A stretch of 64,000 bases of DNA from Sphingopyxis sp. H050. GTDB taxonomy: Bacteria > Pseudomonadota > Alphaproteobacteria > Sphingomonadales > Sphingomonadaceae. Under the pieces are notes generated by a model, which saw nothing but the letters and a program-made list of their open reading frames with translations, did no database searches and had not been told where the DNA came from. Positions 35,784 to 44,560 of this stretch are shown piece after piece. The stretch is from the NCBI RefSeq assembly GCF_001468265.1, contig NZ_LNRZ01000003.1, positions 372,001 through 436,000 of the forward strand, written 5' to 3'. A program made the position numbers and the translations under genes. The stretch's first letter is position 1. Every line of letters begins with the position of its first letter.

Positions 35784-37967
35784 CTATCTCCCCATCGGCG
35801 CCGCGCTGTCGGCCAGATTTGCCTTCGTCCAGTTCGACCGGTCGATGACATAGGCGCGGATCGCCTCGGCATCGGCGGGGGTCAGCACGCGCGCGAAGCT
35901 GACCATGCCGCGGTCCTTGAGCGCGCCGCCCAGGATCACCGATTTCCACGCATCGGCATTGGTCAGCGTGGCCGAAACGCGGAGGTCGGGGGTGAAGCCG
36001 TTGCCGATCGCGCTGTCGCCGTGGCAGACTTGGCAATAGCGCCCGTAATGCGCCTTGCCCGCCGCGACCTGCTGAGGGGTTCCGAACTGCGGCGGCGGGT
36101 TCCACGCGAGCGCGGTCGTCGCGGGCGGGGCGGGGAGCTTCACCGTGCCGCCGATCTTGAGCACGACGAGGCGCGGCAGGTTGGGCACCTTGCGCGTCAC
36201 CCCGCCCGCAACCCCGGCAACGAGCGGGAAGGCGCCGCCCTTGCCGGTCTGGAACGCCACATATTGCACTCCGCCGACGCGGAAGGTCGACGGCGCGCTG
36301 ACGATCCCCGACTGCATGTCGAGGTCAAGGAGCTGCTTGCCGGTGTCGGCGGCATAGGCGCGAAAGCGGCCGGTGCTGGTCCCCTGAAAGACGAGATTGC
36401 CCGCGGTGGTCATCGTGCCGCCGTTCCATGCGGCGGGATAGTCGACGCCCCACGCGACCTTGCCGGTGCGCGGATCGAAGGCGACGAGCCGCCCGGTGGT
36501 CGCGGCGACCGCGGCCTTGAAGGCCGCCTTGTCGTCGGGCAGCATCGTCTTGTTGAGAGAGGCGCCGATGTTGAAGCCGAGCACCTTGCGCTTGTCGAGT
36601 TCGTCCATGTCGGCGAGATAGCCCTGCGGGATCTGCTGCGCCGGAATATAGACGAGCCCCGTGACGGGATTGTAGCTCATCGGGTGCCAGTTATGCGCGC
36701 CGAGCGCGCCGGGCACGGCAATGAAGGGCTTGCCGGTCTTGTAGAAACGCGCGTCGGGATTTTCCATCGGGCGGCCGGTCGCCATGTCGTAGCCCGTCGC
36801 CCAGTTGATCCCGTCGACGAAGGGCTTGGCGCCCAACAGCTTGCCATTGGTGCGGTCGATGGTGAAGAAGAAGCCGTTCTTCGGGGCGTGGTACAGCACC
36901 TTGGTCGGCTTGCCGTTCACCGCCTGCTCGGCGAGGATGATCGGCTGGGTCGCGGTATAGTCCCAGGTCTCGCCGGGTGTCTCCTGATAGTGCCACTTGT
37001 ACTTGCCCGTCGTGGCGTCGAGCGCGACGACCGAGGAGAGGAACCAGTTGTCGCCCTCGCCGTTCGAGCGCGTGCCGTGGTTCCAGGGATTGCCGTTGCC
37101 GACGCCGAGGTAGATCTGGTCGAGATCCTTGTCGTAGACGATCGCGTCCCACACGGTGCCGCCGCCGCCCGAGGTCTGCCATTCGCCTTTATCGGACCAG
37201 GTGGCGTTGGCTTTCGAGGCGAAGATGTCGTCGCTGACCGCGCCGTCCTTTTCCTTCTTAGGATTGGGTGCGGTGTAGAAACGCCAGCGCTCCTTGCCGG
37301 TGTCGGCGTCATAAGCGGTGACATAGCCGCGCACCCCGAATTCGGCGCCGCCATTGCCGATCAGCACCATATCCTTCACGACGCGCGGGGCGCCGGTGAT
37401 CGTGTAAGGTTTCGACGTGTCGAAGGTCTGCGTCGACCACAGCTCCTTGCCGCTCTTTTTATCGAGCGCGATCAGGCGGCCGTCGAGCGTCGCGAAGATG
37501 ACCTTGTCGCCCCACACGGCGACGCCGCGGTTGACGACGTCGCAGCACGCGCTGACCGCGCGTTCGCCGGGAACCTTGGGGTCGAACTTCCACAAGGATT
37601 TGCCGGTCGCGGCGTCCCAGGCGCTGACCTTCGACCAGGCATGGGTCACATACATCACGCCGTCGACGACAACGGGCGTGGCTTCCTGTCCGCGGGCGTC
37701 TTCGAGGTCAGCGTACCAGGCGAGGCCGAGCTGACCGACATTCTTGTCGTTGATGTCGGTGAGCGGGCTGAAGCGCTGTTCGTCGTAGCTGTAGCCGATG
37801 CCGGCCCAGTCGTCGCCGTTGCCCCCGGTCTTGAGCAGGGCCTCGCTGGCCTTTTCGGCGTCGTCGAGCTGGCCGCCCGAGAGGCTGTCGTTCTTCGATG
37901 CGTTGCATGCCGATAATGCCAGTAGCGCGCTGCCGATCAGCGCGGCCGGAAACATCCGTTTCGCCAT
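35784..37967 (-). CDS. PQQ- and haem-dependent alcohol dehydrogenase (type II, quinohaemoprotein)
   Basis: 727 residues. An eight-bladed propeller fused to cytochrome c. Signal peptide with lipobox LSAC (Cys at about 21). The unusual vicinal disulfide over PQQ is at SACCDVV (about 141-142). W-motifs such as DAATGKSLWKFDP and DADTGKERWRFY recur along the propeller. GLGAHNWHPMSYNP holds active-site residues. The C-terminal domain carries CQVCH (about 645-649) for covalent haem, with a later Met as sixth ligand (DRGMVSFA). It oxidises alcohols in the periplasm and passes electrons to the respiratory chain. A perfect 18-bp palindrome lies 23 bases upstream. Confidence 0.93.
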   Translation of the reverse strand: MAKRMFPAALIGSALLALSACNASKNDSLSGGQLDDAEKASEALLKTGGNGDDWAGIGYSYDEQRFSPLTDINDKNVGQLGLAWYADLEDARGQEATPVVVDGVMYVTHAWSKVSAWDAATGKSLWKFDPKVPGERAVSACCDVVNRGVAVWGDKVIFATLDGRLIALDKKSGKELWSTQTFDTSKPYTITGAPRVVKDMVLIGNGGAEFGVRGYVTAYDADTGKERWRFYTAPNPKKEKDGAVSDDIFASKANATWSDKGEWQTSGGGGTVWDAIVYDKDLDQIYLGVGNGNPWNHGTRSNGEGDNWFLSSVVALDATTGKYKWHYQETPGETWDYTATQPIILAEQAVNGKPTKVLYHAPKNGFFFTIDRTNGKLLGAKPFVDGINWATGYDMATGRPMENPDARFYKTGKPFIAVPGALGAHNWHPMSYNPVTGLVYIPAQQIPQGYLADMDELDKRKVLGFNIGASLNKTMLPDDKAAFKAAVAATTGRLVAFDPRTGKVAWGVDYPAAWNGGTMTTAGNLVFQGTSTGRFRAYAADTGKQLLDLDMQSGIVSAPSTFRVGGVQYVAFQTGKGGAFPLVAGVAGGVTRKVPNLPRLVVLKIGGTVKLPAPPATTALAWNPPPQFGTPQQVAAGKAHYGRYCQVCHGDSAIGNGFTPDLRVSATLTNADAWKSVILGGALKDRGMVSFARVLTPADAEAIRAYVIDRSNWTKANLADSAAPMGR

Positions 37968-37990
37968 CCCATTCTCTCCCCACGCCTATG

Positions 37991-38008
37991 CTTGACGTTA
38001 ACGTCAAG
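37991..38008. promoter_or_regulatory. Perfect operator palindrome before the PQQ dehydrogenase
   Basis: CTTGACGTTAACGTCAAG is fully symmetric. Its core fits TTNACGT-N2-ACGTNAA, the layout I recall for LiuR-type MerR regulators of acyl-CoA and branched-chain catabolism. A second match precedes etfB at 59901. Confidence 0.6.
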
Positions 38009-38078
38009 ACTGCGCTGGAAGTATCGGACGCGCAAGCGGGAAAATGGGGGGCGGGGGAGGGGGCTTTGCGCCCTATTC

Positions 38079-38182
38079 GTCACCCCGGACCCTTCGACGC
38101 GCTCAGGACAGGCTTGATCCGGGGGCCACGAAGGCAAACGCTGCACTGAAAGTCATGGATCCCGGATCAAGTCCGGGATGAC
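38079..38182. repeat. Palindromic repeat, GTCAYCC family
   Basis: Runs from GTCACCCCGGA to GGGATGAC. The right arm GGATCCCGGATCAAGTCCGG is the complement of the left, which is again interrupted by a CCTTCGACGCGCTCAGG segment as in the copy at 1803. It ends 19 bases before the map stop. Confidence 0.7.
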
Positions 38183-38201
38183 GATATTCAAAGGGCGCCG
38201 G

Positions 38202-39050
38202 TCAGTTCCAGGGCGGCGCGTTCAGGCCCTTGGGGCTGGCGGTGAAAATCTCGCAGCCGGTCTCGGTGATGCCGATGCTGTGCTCGAACTGCGCCGACAG
38301 CGAACGGTCGCGGGTCACCGCGGTCCAGCCGTCGGGCAGCATCTTCACCGCATATTTGCCGGTGTTGATCATCGGTTCGATCGTGAAGAACATGCCGGGG
38401 CGCAGTTCGGGGCCGGTGCCGGGGCGGCCGGCGTGGACGACCTCGGGCGCGTCGTGGAACATCTGGCCGAGCCCGTGGCCGCAGAAATCGCGGACCACCG
38501 AATAGCGATGCTTCTCGGCATGGCTCTGGATCGCGTGCGCGACGTCGCCCATGCGGTTGCCGGGCTTCGCCTGCTCGATGCCGAGCATCAGGCATTCATA
38601 CGTGACATCGACGAGGCGCTTCGCCTTGATCGGCACATCGCCGACCAGATACATGCGGCTGGTGTCGCCGTGCCACCCGTCGATGATCGTGGTGACGTCG
38701 ATGTTGACGATGTCGCCGTCGCGCAGCGGCTTGTCATCGGGGATGCCGTGGCAGACGACATGGTTGATGCTGGTGCAGCAGCTGTGCGTGAAGCCGCGGT
38801 AACCAAGCGTCGCGGGAATGCCGCCGCCGTCGAGCATCATCGTGCGGACAAGGTCGTCGATCGCGCCGGTGGTCACGCCGGGCTGGACAAAGGGAACGAG
38901 CGCGTCGAGGATCTCGGCCGACAGCCGCCCCGCCTTGCGCATCCCGGCAAAGCCCGCCTCGTCATGCAGCTTGATCGTGCCGTCGCGAACGCGGGCGGGC
39001 GCCGATGCGTCGTCGGCGGTTATGGAGACATAGTCGTACATGGTTTCCAT
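38202..39050 (-). CDS. map: Methionine aminopeptidase, type I
   Basis: 282 residues. It removes the initiator Met from new proteins. The five metal ligands sit in the usual places: VNIDVTTIIDGWHGDTSR (two Asp), CGHGLGQMFHDAPEV (His), FTIEPMIN (Glu) and QFEHSIGI (Glu within FEHS). TSINHVVCHGIP contributes the substrate-site His. No N-terminal zinc-finger extension, so class Ia. The Met at 39041 is an alternative start with a closer ribosome-like GGA. It follows the toxin gene by 15 bases on the same strand and may share its transcript. Confidence 0.95.
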   Translation of the reverse strand: METMYDYVSITADDASAPARVRDGTIKLHDEAGFAGMRKAGRLSAEILDALVPFVQPGVTTGAIDDLVRTMMLDGGGIPATLGYRGFTHSCCTSINHVVCHGIPDDKPLRDGDIVNIDVTTIIDGWHGDTSRMYLVGDVPIKAKRLVDVTYECLMLGIEQAKPGNRMGDVAHAIQSHAEKHRYSVVRDFCGHGLGQMFHDAPEVVHAGRPGTGPELRPGMFFTIEPMINTGKYAVKMLPDGWTAVTRDRSLSAQFEHSIGITETGCEIFTASPKGLNAPPWN

Positions 39051-39065
39051 ATAGGGGAGAGGGCC

Positions 39066-39464
39066 TCAAAAAGCGAGACGGTCCCGAAACCAATCAGCCA
39101 AGGCTGCCTCAGAGAGTGTGCCGGCAGCGAGTGCCAGCATCGCGTCGATGGCATCTTGCGCCTCGAAACGGAGGTTGTGTCCGTTGATCGCGAGGAAAAG
39201 TCGGGCAAGAACCCATGCTGTTCGCTTATTGCCATCGCCAAAAGGATGGTTTCGGGCGATACCGAAAGCGAAGGCTGCAGCCAGTTTCGCCGGATCGTCT
39301 TCGCCATAAGCCCATTGGTTGACGGGCCTTGCCAACGCCGATTCTAGCATGCCGGGATCGCGGACCCCGGCTATGCCGCCATGTTCAGCTAGTTGCCGGT
39401 CGTGAACGGCCAGCGCAACATCGATGCCGAGCCATCGCGGCTCGGCCCTCGCGTCGTCGGTCAC
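39066..39464 (-). CDS. doc: Doc/Fic-family toxin
   Basis: 132 residues, a compact death-on-curing protein. The catalytic loop HPFGDGNKRTAW begins at about His73, giving the Fic-core His, Asp, Asn, Lys and Arg in the Doc order. Doc enzymes phosphorylate elongation factor Tu and stop translation. ALARPVNQWAYG before it is the conserved helix of this family. The start overlaps the antitoxin stop by four bases, the typical toxin-second order. All catalytic residues look intact, so it should be active when unbound. Confidence 0.92.
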   Translation of the reverse strand: MTDDARAEPRWLGIDVALAVHDRQLAEHGGIAGVRDPGMLESALARPVNQWAYGEDDPAKLAAAFAFGIARNHPFGDGNKRTAWVLARLFLAINGHNLRFEAQDAIDAMLALAAGTLSEAALADWFRDRLAF

Positions 39465-39688
39465 TTGGCAAGAACGCGGAGAATATCGCGATCTTCTCGC
39501 ATGATCGCTTCGGCCGCGGCCATTTTCTCTTCGAAGTCCGGGTCAGCCGCCGTCAGGCGAATTCCATCGGGCGCTTCGGTCGCATAGAGCGTGTCGCCCA
39601 ACGACACACGTAGCCGCGCCAAAAGCTCCTTAGGCAGGATGACGGCGGCGCTGTTGCCGACTTTAGTGATCTTGAGCGGCGTGTTCAT
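39461..39688 (-). CDS. AbrB/MazE-type antitoxin
   Basis: 75 residues. The N-terminal half is a swapped-hairpin AbrB DNA-binding domain (LKITKVGNSAAVILPKELL, then VSLGDTLYATEAPDGIRLTA). The acidic C-terminal tail (PDFEEKMAAAEAIMRED) should wrap and block the toxin. The dimer probably represses its own promoter. The classical partner of Doc is Phd, which has a different fold; an AbrB partner is a known alternative. The gene starts 41 bases after the clpA stop on the same strand. GTTATAAC at 39695-39702 just upstream may be part of its operator. Confidence 0.9.
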   Translation of the reverse strand: MNTPLKITKVGNSAAVILPKELLARLRVSLGDTLYATEAPDGIRLTAADPDFEEKMAAAEAIMREDRDILRVLAK

Positions 39689-39729
39689 ACGATTGTTATA
39701 ACGCCGCCGCTCAAGAATTTCAACCGGGC

Positions 39730-42069
39730 TTACTCCGCCGCCTTCTTCGCCTTGTCGGCCTTCGCCTTGCCCTTGGCGGCCTTGGGCGCGGCGGGGGTGA
39801 TTTCGAAGGTCAGCGGGTTGCCGACATGGGCGTCCTCGCCGGTCTTCATCTTCACCTTGACCTCGCCGCCATGCACCAGCTTGCCGAAGAGCAATTCCTC
39901 GGCGAGCGGCTGCTTGATCTTTTCCTGGATCAGGCGGCCCATCGGACGCGCGCCATAGAGCTTGTCATAGCCCTTGCCGGTCAGCCATTCGCGCGCCGCA
40001 TCGTCGAGCTGGATATGGACGTTGCGGTCGGCGAGCTGCAGTTCGAGCTCGAGGATGAACTTGTCGACGACGCGCGCGACAACCTCGGGCGGCAGATAGC
40101 CGAAGGGCACGATGGCATCGAGGCGGTTGCGGAATTCGGGGGTGAACATGCGCTTCACCGCCTCTTCCTGCACATCCTCGCGCGTCAACTGGCCGAAACC
40201 GATCGACTCGCGCGCCATGTCGCTGGCGCCCGCATTGGTCGTCATGATCAGGATGACGTTGCGGAAGTCGACGGTCTTGCCGTGATGGTCGGTCAGGCGG
40301 CCGTTGTCCATCACCTGCAACAGGATGTTGAACAGGTCGGGATGCGCCTTCTCGATCTCGTCGAGCAGCAGCACGCAGTGCGGGTTCTGATCGATCGCAT
40401 CGGTGAGCAGGCCGCCCTGATCGTAACCGACATAGCCCGGGGGCGCGCCGATCAGGCGGCTGACCGAATGGCGCTCCATATATTCGGACATGTCGAAACG
40501 CTGAAGCGGGATGCCCATGATCGACGCGAGCTGCTTGGCGACCTCGGTCTTGCCGACGCCGGTCGGGCCGCTGAACAGATAGTTGCCGATCGGCTTTTCG
40601 GGATCGCGCAGGCCCGCACGGCTGAGCTTGATCGCCGACGACAGCACCTCGATCGCGGTGTTCTGGCCGAACACGACGCGCTTGAGGTCGGTTTCGAGGC
40701 TGGCGAGCGTCGCCTTGTCGTCGGTCGACACCGACTTGGGGGGGATGCGCGCCATCGTCGCGATGACGGCCTCGATCTCCCTGGCGGTGATCGTCTTCTT
40801 GCGCTTCGACGGGGCGACCAGCATCTGCATCGCGCCGACTTCGTCGATCACGTCGATCGCCTTGTCGGGCAATTTGCGGTCGTTGATGTAACGCGCCGAC
40901 AGGTCGACCGCGGCGTTGATCGCATCCTGCGTATAGCGCACCTGGTGATGCGCCTCGAATGCGCTGCGCAGGCCCGCCAGGATCTTCTTGGTATCCTCGA
41001 GCGTCGGCTCGATCACGTCGATCTTCTGGAACCGGCGGAGCAGCGCGCGGTCCTTCTCGAAGTGATTGCGGAACTCCTTGTAGGTCGTCGAACCGATGCA
41101 GCGGATCACGCCGCCCGACAGCGCGGGCTTGAGCAGGTTCGACGCATCCATCGCGCCGCCCGATGTGGCGCCGGCGCCGATCACCGTGTGGATCTCGTCG
41201 ATGAACAGGATCGCGTGCGGCAGGCCTTCGAGCTCGGTCACGACTTGTTTCAGCCGCTCCTCGAAATCGCCGCGGTAGCGGGTTCCGGCGAGCAGGGCGC
41301 CCATGTCGAGCGAATAGATGACCGCGGGCAGCAGCACCTCGGGTACGTCGCCCTCGATGATCTTACGCGCCAGGCCCTCGGCGATCGCGGTCTTGCCGAC
41401 GCCGGGATCGCCGACATAGAGCGGGTTGTTCTTGCTGCGGCGGCAGAGGATCTGGATCGTGCGATCGACTTCGGCGGTGCGGCCGATCAGCGGATCGACC
41501 TTGCCACCCTTCGCCTTTTCATTGAGGTTGACGGTGAACTGGTCGAGCGCGGTTTCCTTCTTGGACTTGCCCTCGCTCTTGTCCTTCGTCTCTTCCTTCT
41601 CCTCGGGCTCGGCCTGCGGCGAGGGCTTGCCGCCCTTGCCGACGCCGTGGCTCAAATAGGAGACCGCATCGAGGCGGGTCAGATCCTGCTGCTGCAGGAA
41701 ATAGACCGCATAGCTCTCGCGTTCGGAGAAGAGCGCGACGAGGACGTTGGCGCCCGTCACCTCATCCTTGCCCGACGACTGGACGTGCAGGATGGCGCGC
41801 TGGACGACGCGCTGGAAGCCCGACGTGGGCGACGGGTCGCTGTGCCCCTCGACCTTCAGGCTGTCGAGTTCGGTGTCGAGATAGTGGACGACCGCCGATT
41901 GCAGGTCGTCGAGTGCAACGCCGCAAGCGCGCATCACTTCGGCAGCATGATCGTCATCGATCAGCGCATACAGCAGATGCTCGAGCGTCGCATATTCGTG
42001 GTGGCGCTCCGACGCGGCCTTCAGCGCGTTGTGTAATGTCTTTTCGAGGCTTTCCGAAAAGGACGGCAT
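39730..42069 (-). CDS. clpA: ATP-dependent Clp protease unfoldase ClpA
   Basis: 779 residues. ClpA unfolds substrates and feeds them to ClpP. An N-domain (PSFSESLEKTLHNALKAA) for adaptor binding is followed by two AAA+ modules: GDPGVGKTAIAEG with FIDEIHTVIGAG, and GPTGVGKTEVAKQ with LLDEIEKAHPD. No ClpB-type middle coiled coil is present. The C-terminus after the second module is extended by a Lys/Ala-rich tail (KAAKGKAKADKAKKAAE). The start at 42069 has AAGGAG 9 bases upstream on this strand. clpS, usually adjacent, is not seen here. Confidence 0.95.
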   Translation of the reverse strand: MPSFSESLEKTLHNALKAASERHHEYATLEHLLYALIDDDHAAEVMRACGVALDDLQSAVVHYLDTELDSLKVEGHSDPSPTSGFQRVVQRAILHVQSSGKDEVTGANVLVALFSERESYAVYFLQQQDLTRLDAVSYLSHGVGKGGKPSPQAEPEEKEETKDKSEGKSKKETALDQFTVNLNEKAKGGKVDPLIGRTAEVDRTIQILCRRSKNNPLYVGDPGVGKTAIAEGLARKIIEGDVPEVLLPAVIYSLDMGALLAGTRYRGDFEERLKQVVTELEGLPHAILFIDEIHTVIGAGATSGGAMDASNLLKPALSGGVIRCIGSTTYKEFRNHFEKDRALLRRFQKIDVIEPTLEDTKKILAGLRSAFEAHHQVRYTQDAINAAVDLSARYINDRKLPDKAIDVIDEVGAMQMLVAPSKRKKTITAREIEAVIATMARIPPKSVSTDDKATLASLETDLKRVVFGQNTAIEVLSSAIKLSRAGLRDPEKPIGNYLFSGPTGVGKTEVAKQLASIMGIPLQRFDMSEYMERHSVSRLIGAPPGYVGYDQGGLLTDAIDQNPHCVLLLDEIEKAHPDLFNILLQVMDNGRLTDHHGKTVDFRNVILIMTTNAGASDMARESIGFGQLTREDVQEEAVKRMFTPEFRNRLDAIVPFGYLPPEVVARVVDKFILELELQLADRNVHIQLDDAAREWLTGKGYDKLYGARPMGRLIQEKIKQPLAEELLFGKLVHGGEVKVKMKTGEDAHVGNPLTFEITPAAPKAAKGKAKADKAKKAAE

Positions 42070-42524
42070 GGTCTTCATCTCCTTGCGGGGACCAGGCCGG
42101 GGAGAGCGGCCCCCTTAGGAACATAAGGTGGCGATGCCGCCGCCCCACCGCAAGGGAAAAGCGGAGGCCCGTGTGAAATTGCTCTGACAGTGTTGCTTTA
42201 TGGTTAACGGGAGGTTGCGGTTCTGGGGGTAGGGGCTGCGTTGGGTGAGGAAAGGACCTCCGCGTATCCGTCATCCCGGCGAAGGCCGGGATCACACCCT
42301 CCAGGATTTGCCCACCAGCGAGATCCCGACCTTCGCCGGGATGATGAGAAAAAAATCCTTCTTGTGCCGCAGGCATGGAGAGCTGGCAGTGCGAAGCGCT
42401 GACGGCGGGCGGTGGCATCGCTGTCGCCGCCCCTACACCATCGCTTTGCGACGGTTTCCCTTCCCATGGCTGCGCCACCGGGAGGATGGAAATATCCACT
42501 GCCGGTGTATCTCTGCCCTCCGGC
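42070..42524. other. Intergenic region upstream of clpA
   Basis: 455 bases without a convincing gene. It contains a GTCAYCC-family palindrome (42270-42346), then a GC-rich stretch (42370-42490) with short hairpins resembling other dispersed repeats. I found no clpS here on either strand. Confidence 0.6.
42270..42346. repeat. Palindromic repeat, GTCAYCC family
   Basis: The left arm GTCATCCCGGCGAAGGCCGG (42270-42289, then GATC) faces GATCCCGACCTTCGCCGGGA, then TGAT (42322-42345), with two mismatches over 24 bases. Another copy of the same sub-type lies at 58321-58396. Confidence 0.75.
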
Positions 42525-42800
42525 CTAACGCGGCCGCTGCATGATCCAGCTGAACGCCATGGCGTTGAAGACGGTGTAGAGGCCGTAGAGCAGCAACGCG
42601 GTGAACCAGTTGCGCGTCGCGATCGCCATCGCGCCGACCAGCAGCAGGAATTCGAAGATATAGGTGATGTTCGGCCCGACCTTGTCGGCGAGCGGCTTCA
42701 CCATCTGCTGGATCAGCGGATCGTCGCTTTCCATGAAAGCGCGGTGCATCGCGAAATTACCGATGCCGGCGCAGAAAATGGCGACGATCGCGATCAACAT
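42525..42800 (-). CDS. Small membrane protein, unknown
   Basis: 91 residues. One hydrophobic segment at the N-terminus (LIAIVAIFCAGIGNFAMHRAF) and two more near residues 45-62 (YIFEFLLLVGAMAIATR) and 66-85 (FTALLLYGLYTVFNAMAF). The loop between the first two is charged (MESDDPLIQQMVKPLADKVG). Similar proteins occur in sphingomonads without a role. It is divergent from the DUF481 gene and lies some 450 bases upstream of clpA on the same strand. Confidence 0.75.
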   Translation of the reverse strand: MLIAIVAIFCAGIGNFAMHRAFMESDDPLIQQMVKPLADKVGPNITYIFEFLLLVGAMAIATRNWFTALLLYGLYTVFNAMAFSWIMQRPR

Positions 42801-42923
42801 AGGTTTGCAGATGGGGCAGGCGGGGTGGAAATGCCAGCCTCTTTCAGGCTATGACCGTCCCGGATGCGGCGCCGCGCGCCCGCGCCGATCGAACGAACCC
42901 GATCCGCCGAAGAAGGACCTTCG

Positions 42924-44099
42924 ATGACCGCTCTCCCCCGCTTCGCGGCCCTTGGCCTGGTTGCGCTTGCCGCGCAGTCGGCGCTGGCGCAGGAGCCCGT
43001 CGATCCGTTGCAGCCGAACCCGGCGCTCGTCGATCCGGTGTTGATGGCCCCGCTTCCCGTCGCGCTGATGGACCCCGACCCGCCGCTGCCCGACGCCGTG
43101 CGCGCGATGATCGAGGCCGCCTTTGCCGGCGGCGACGATGCCGATGTCGAGGCGGTGATCCGGCTTTCGCGGACGACCAATCCGCGCAGCCTCAGCGAAA
43201 TCGATGCGCTGCTCGCTTATTATCGGAGCGCGAACCCTCCGGCGCTGCCGCCCGACCCCGTGGCCGAGATGCTGGCGGCGGCGATCGCGAGCGGCAAGGA
43301 TGCCGATGTCGAGGCGGTCGGGGCGCTGGCGAAGGCGACCGACCCCGAACAGGCGGCCGAGATCGACGCGCGGCTCGCCGCGTACCGCGCCGAACGCCAG
43401 CGGCTGAAGGCCGAGGCGGCCGAGGCGGCGCGCATCAAGCTGGCGAAGGCGAAGATCTGGGAAAACTGGAAGGGCGAGGGGCAGATCGGTGCGACGCTGA
43501 GCACCGGCAACGCGCGCTCGAAGGGCCTGAGCGCGGGGCTCGCGGCGGCGCGGAACGGGCTCGACTGGAATTACAAGGTCCGCGCGCAGGCGGATTACCA
43601 GCGCACCAATGGCCGGACCTCGGTCGAGCGGTTCGTCGCCGAGGGCGAGCCGCAGTACAAGGTCAGCGACCGCGGCTTTGCCTATGGCCTCGTGCGCTGG
43701 GAGCAGGACCGCATCCTCGGCTATGACGCGCGCTGGAACCTGTCGGGCGGGCTGGGGTACAAGGTCGTCGACGCCAAGAATGTCTCGCTGAGCCTGAAGG
43801 GCGGGCCAAGCTGGCGTGCGACCGATTTTATCAGCGGGCGCGAGGAAAGCGAACTCACCGCGCTCGCCGGGCTCGACTTCGGCTGGCAATTGTCGCCGAC
43901 GTTGCGGCTGACGCAGGTCGCCTCGACCATCGTCGGCGAACGCAACACCTCGACCAGCTCGCTGACCGCGCTCAGCGCCAAGCTGACCGGCGCGCTGTCG
44001 GCGCGCATCGCCTATTCGGCCGAGATCGACACCAACCCGCCGGCGGGGATCGAAAAGGTCGATACGCTGACGCGCTTCACGCTGGTTTACGGGTTTTAG
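42924..44099 (+). CDS. DUF481 outer-membrane protein with duplicated N-terminal repeat
   Basis: 391 residues. Signal peptide of about 22 residues (ALAQ). Residues about 50-100 and 105-150 are two copies of one helical unit (DADVEAVIRLSRTTNPRSLS against DADVEAVGALAKATDPEQAA). A Lys/Glu/Ala helix follows, then the DUF481 beta barrel from about 170 (GEGQIGATLSTGNARSKGLS), ending in a terminal Phe (RFTLVYGF). DUF481 (YdiY) proteins are induced by salt or alkali in some bacteria; transport function is unproven. AGAAGGA precedes the start. Its stop overlaps the convergent VOC gene's stop within TTAG. Confidence 0.88.
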   Translation: MTALPRFAALGLVALAAQSALAQEPVDPLQPNPALVDPVLMAPLPVALMDPDPPLPDAVRAMIEAAFAGGDDADVEAVIRLSRTTNPRSLSEIDALLAYYRSANPPALPPDPVAEMLAAAIASGKDADVEAVGALAKATDPEQAAEIDARLAAYRAERQRLKAEAAEAARIKLAKAKIWENWKGEGQIGATLSTGNARSKGLSAGLAAARNGLDWNYKVRAQADYQRTNGRTSVERFVAEGEPQYKVSDRGFAYGLVRWEQDRILGYDARWNLSGGLGYKVVDAKNVSLSLKGGPSWRATDFISGREESELTALAGLDFGWQLSPTLRLTQVASTIVGERNTSTSSLTALSAKLTGALSARIAYSAEIDTNPPAGIEKVDTLTRFTLVYGF

Positions 44100-44560
44100 C
44101 TGCCGTCGAAGGCGTCGGCGCCGCCGATCTCTTCGCCATCCGCGAGCAAGCCTGCGCCCGGGACATGATTGAATTCGATGCGGATGCCGTCGGGGTCTTC
44201 GAAGAGGATGGAATAATAGCCGGGCGCCCATGGCTCTTCCTGCGGGCCGTGGACGATATGGATGTCGGTGCGGCCCTTCAGAAAATCGTGGATCGCATCG
44301 ACAGCGGCGCGGTCGCGCATGCGGAAGCAGGCATGATGCAGCCCCGGCGCGCCCTGATCGAAACGCTTGCCGGCATTTTCGGGGCTGGGCGTGCGGATGC
44401 CGATCGCGGTGCGACCGCCGACGCCGTAGAGCATATGGTCGCTGTCGAGCACCTTCTTGAGCCCGAGATAGGCGATGACATCGCGCCAGAAAGCCGTCGA
44501 GCGCGCGAAATCACCCGCGGTCAGGATGACATGCGCGACGCCGTTGAGATCGCCCGCCAT
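44096..44560 (-). CDS. VOC (glyoxalase/dioxygenase) family protein
   Basis: 154 residues with two beta-alpha-beta-beta-beta modules. The metal ligands appear to be His10 (VAHVIL), the His in GLHHACFRM and the Glu of IRIEFNHV. FARSTAFWRDVI is the typical first helix. The family includes glyoxalase I, dioxygenases and antibiotic-binding proteins; which one applies cannot be told. Its start shares one base with the stop of the exported protein gene upstream (TGATG junction), so the two are translated together. Confidence 0.85.
   Translation of the reverse strand: MAGDLNGVAHVILTAGDFARSTAFWRDVIAYLGLKKVLDSDHMLYGVGGRTAIGIRTPSPENAGKRFDQGAPGLHHACFRMRDRAAVDAIHDFLKGRTDIHIVHGPQEEPWAPGYYSILFEDPDGIRIEFNHVPGAGLLADGEEIGGADAFDGS

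Noticed and set aside
42070..42524. A clpS gene upstream of clpA
   Set aside because: No frame on either strand shows ClpS motifs; the region is repeat sequence.
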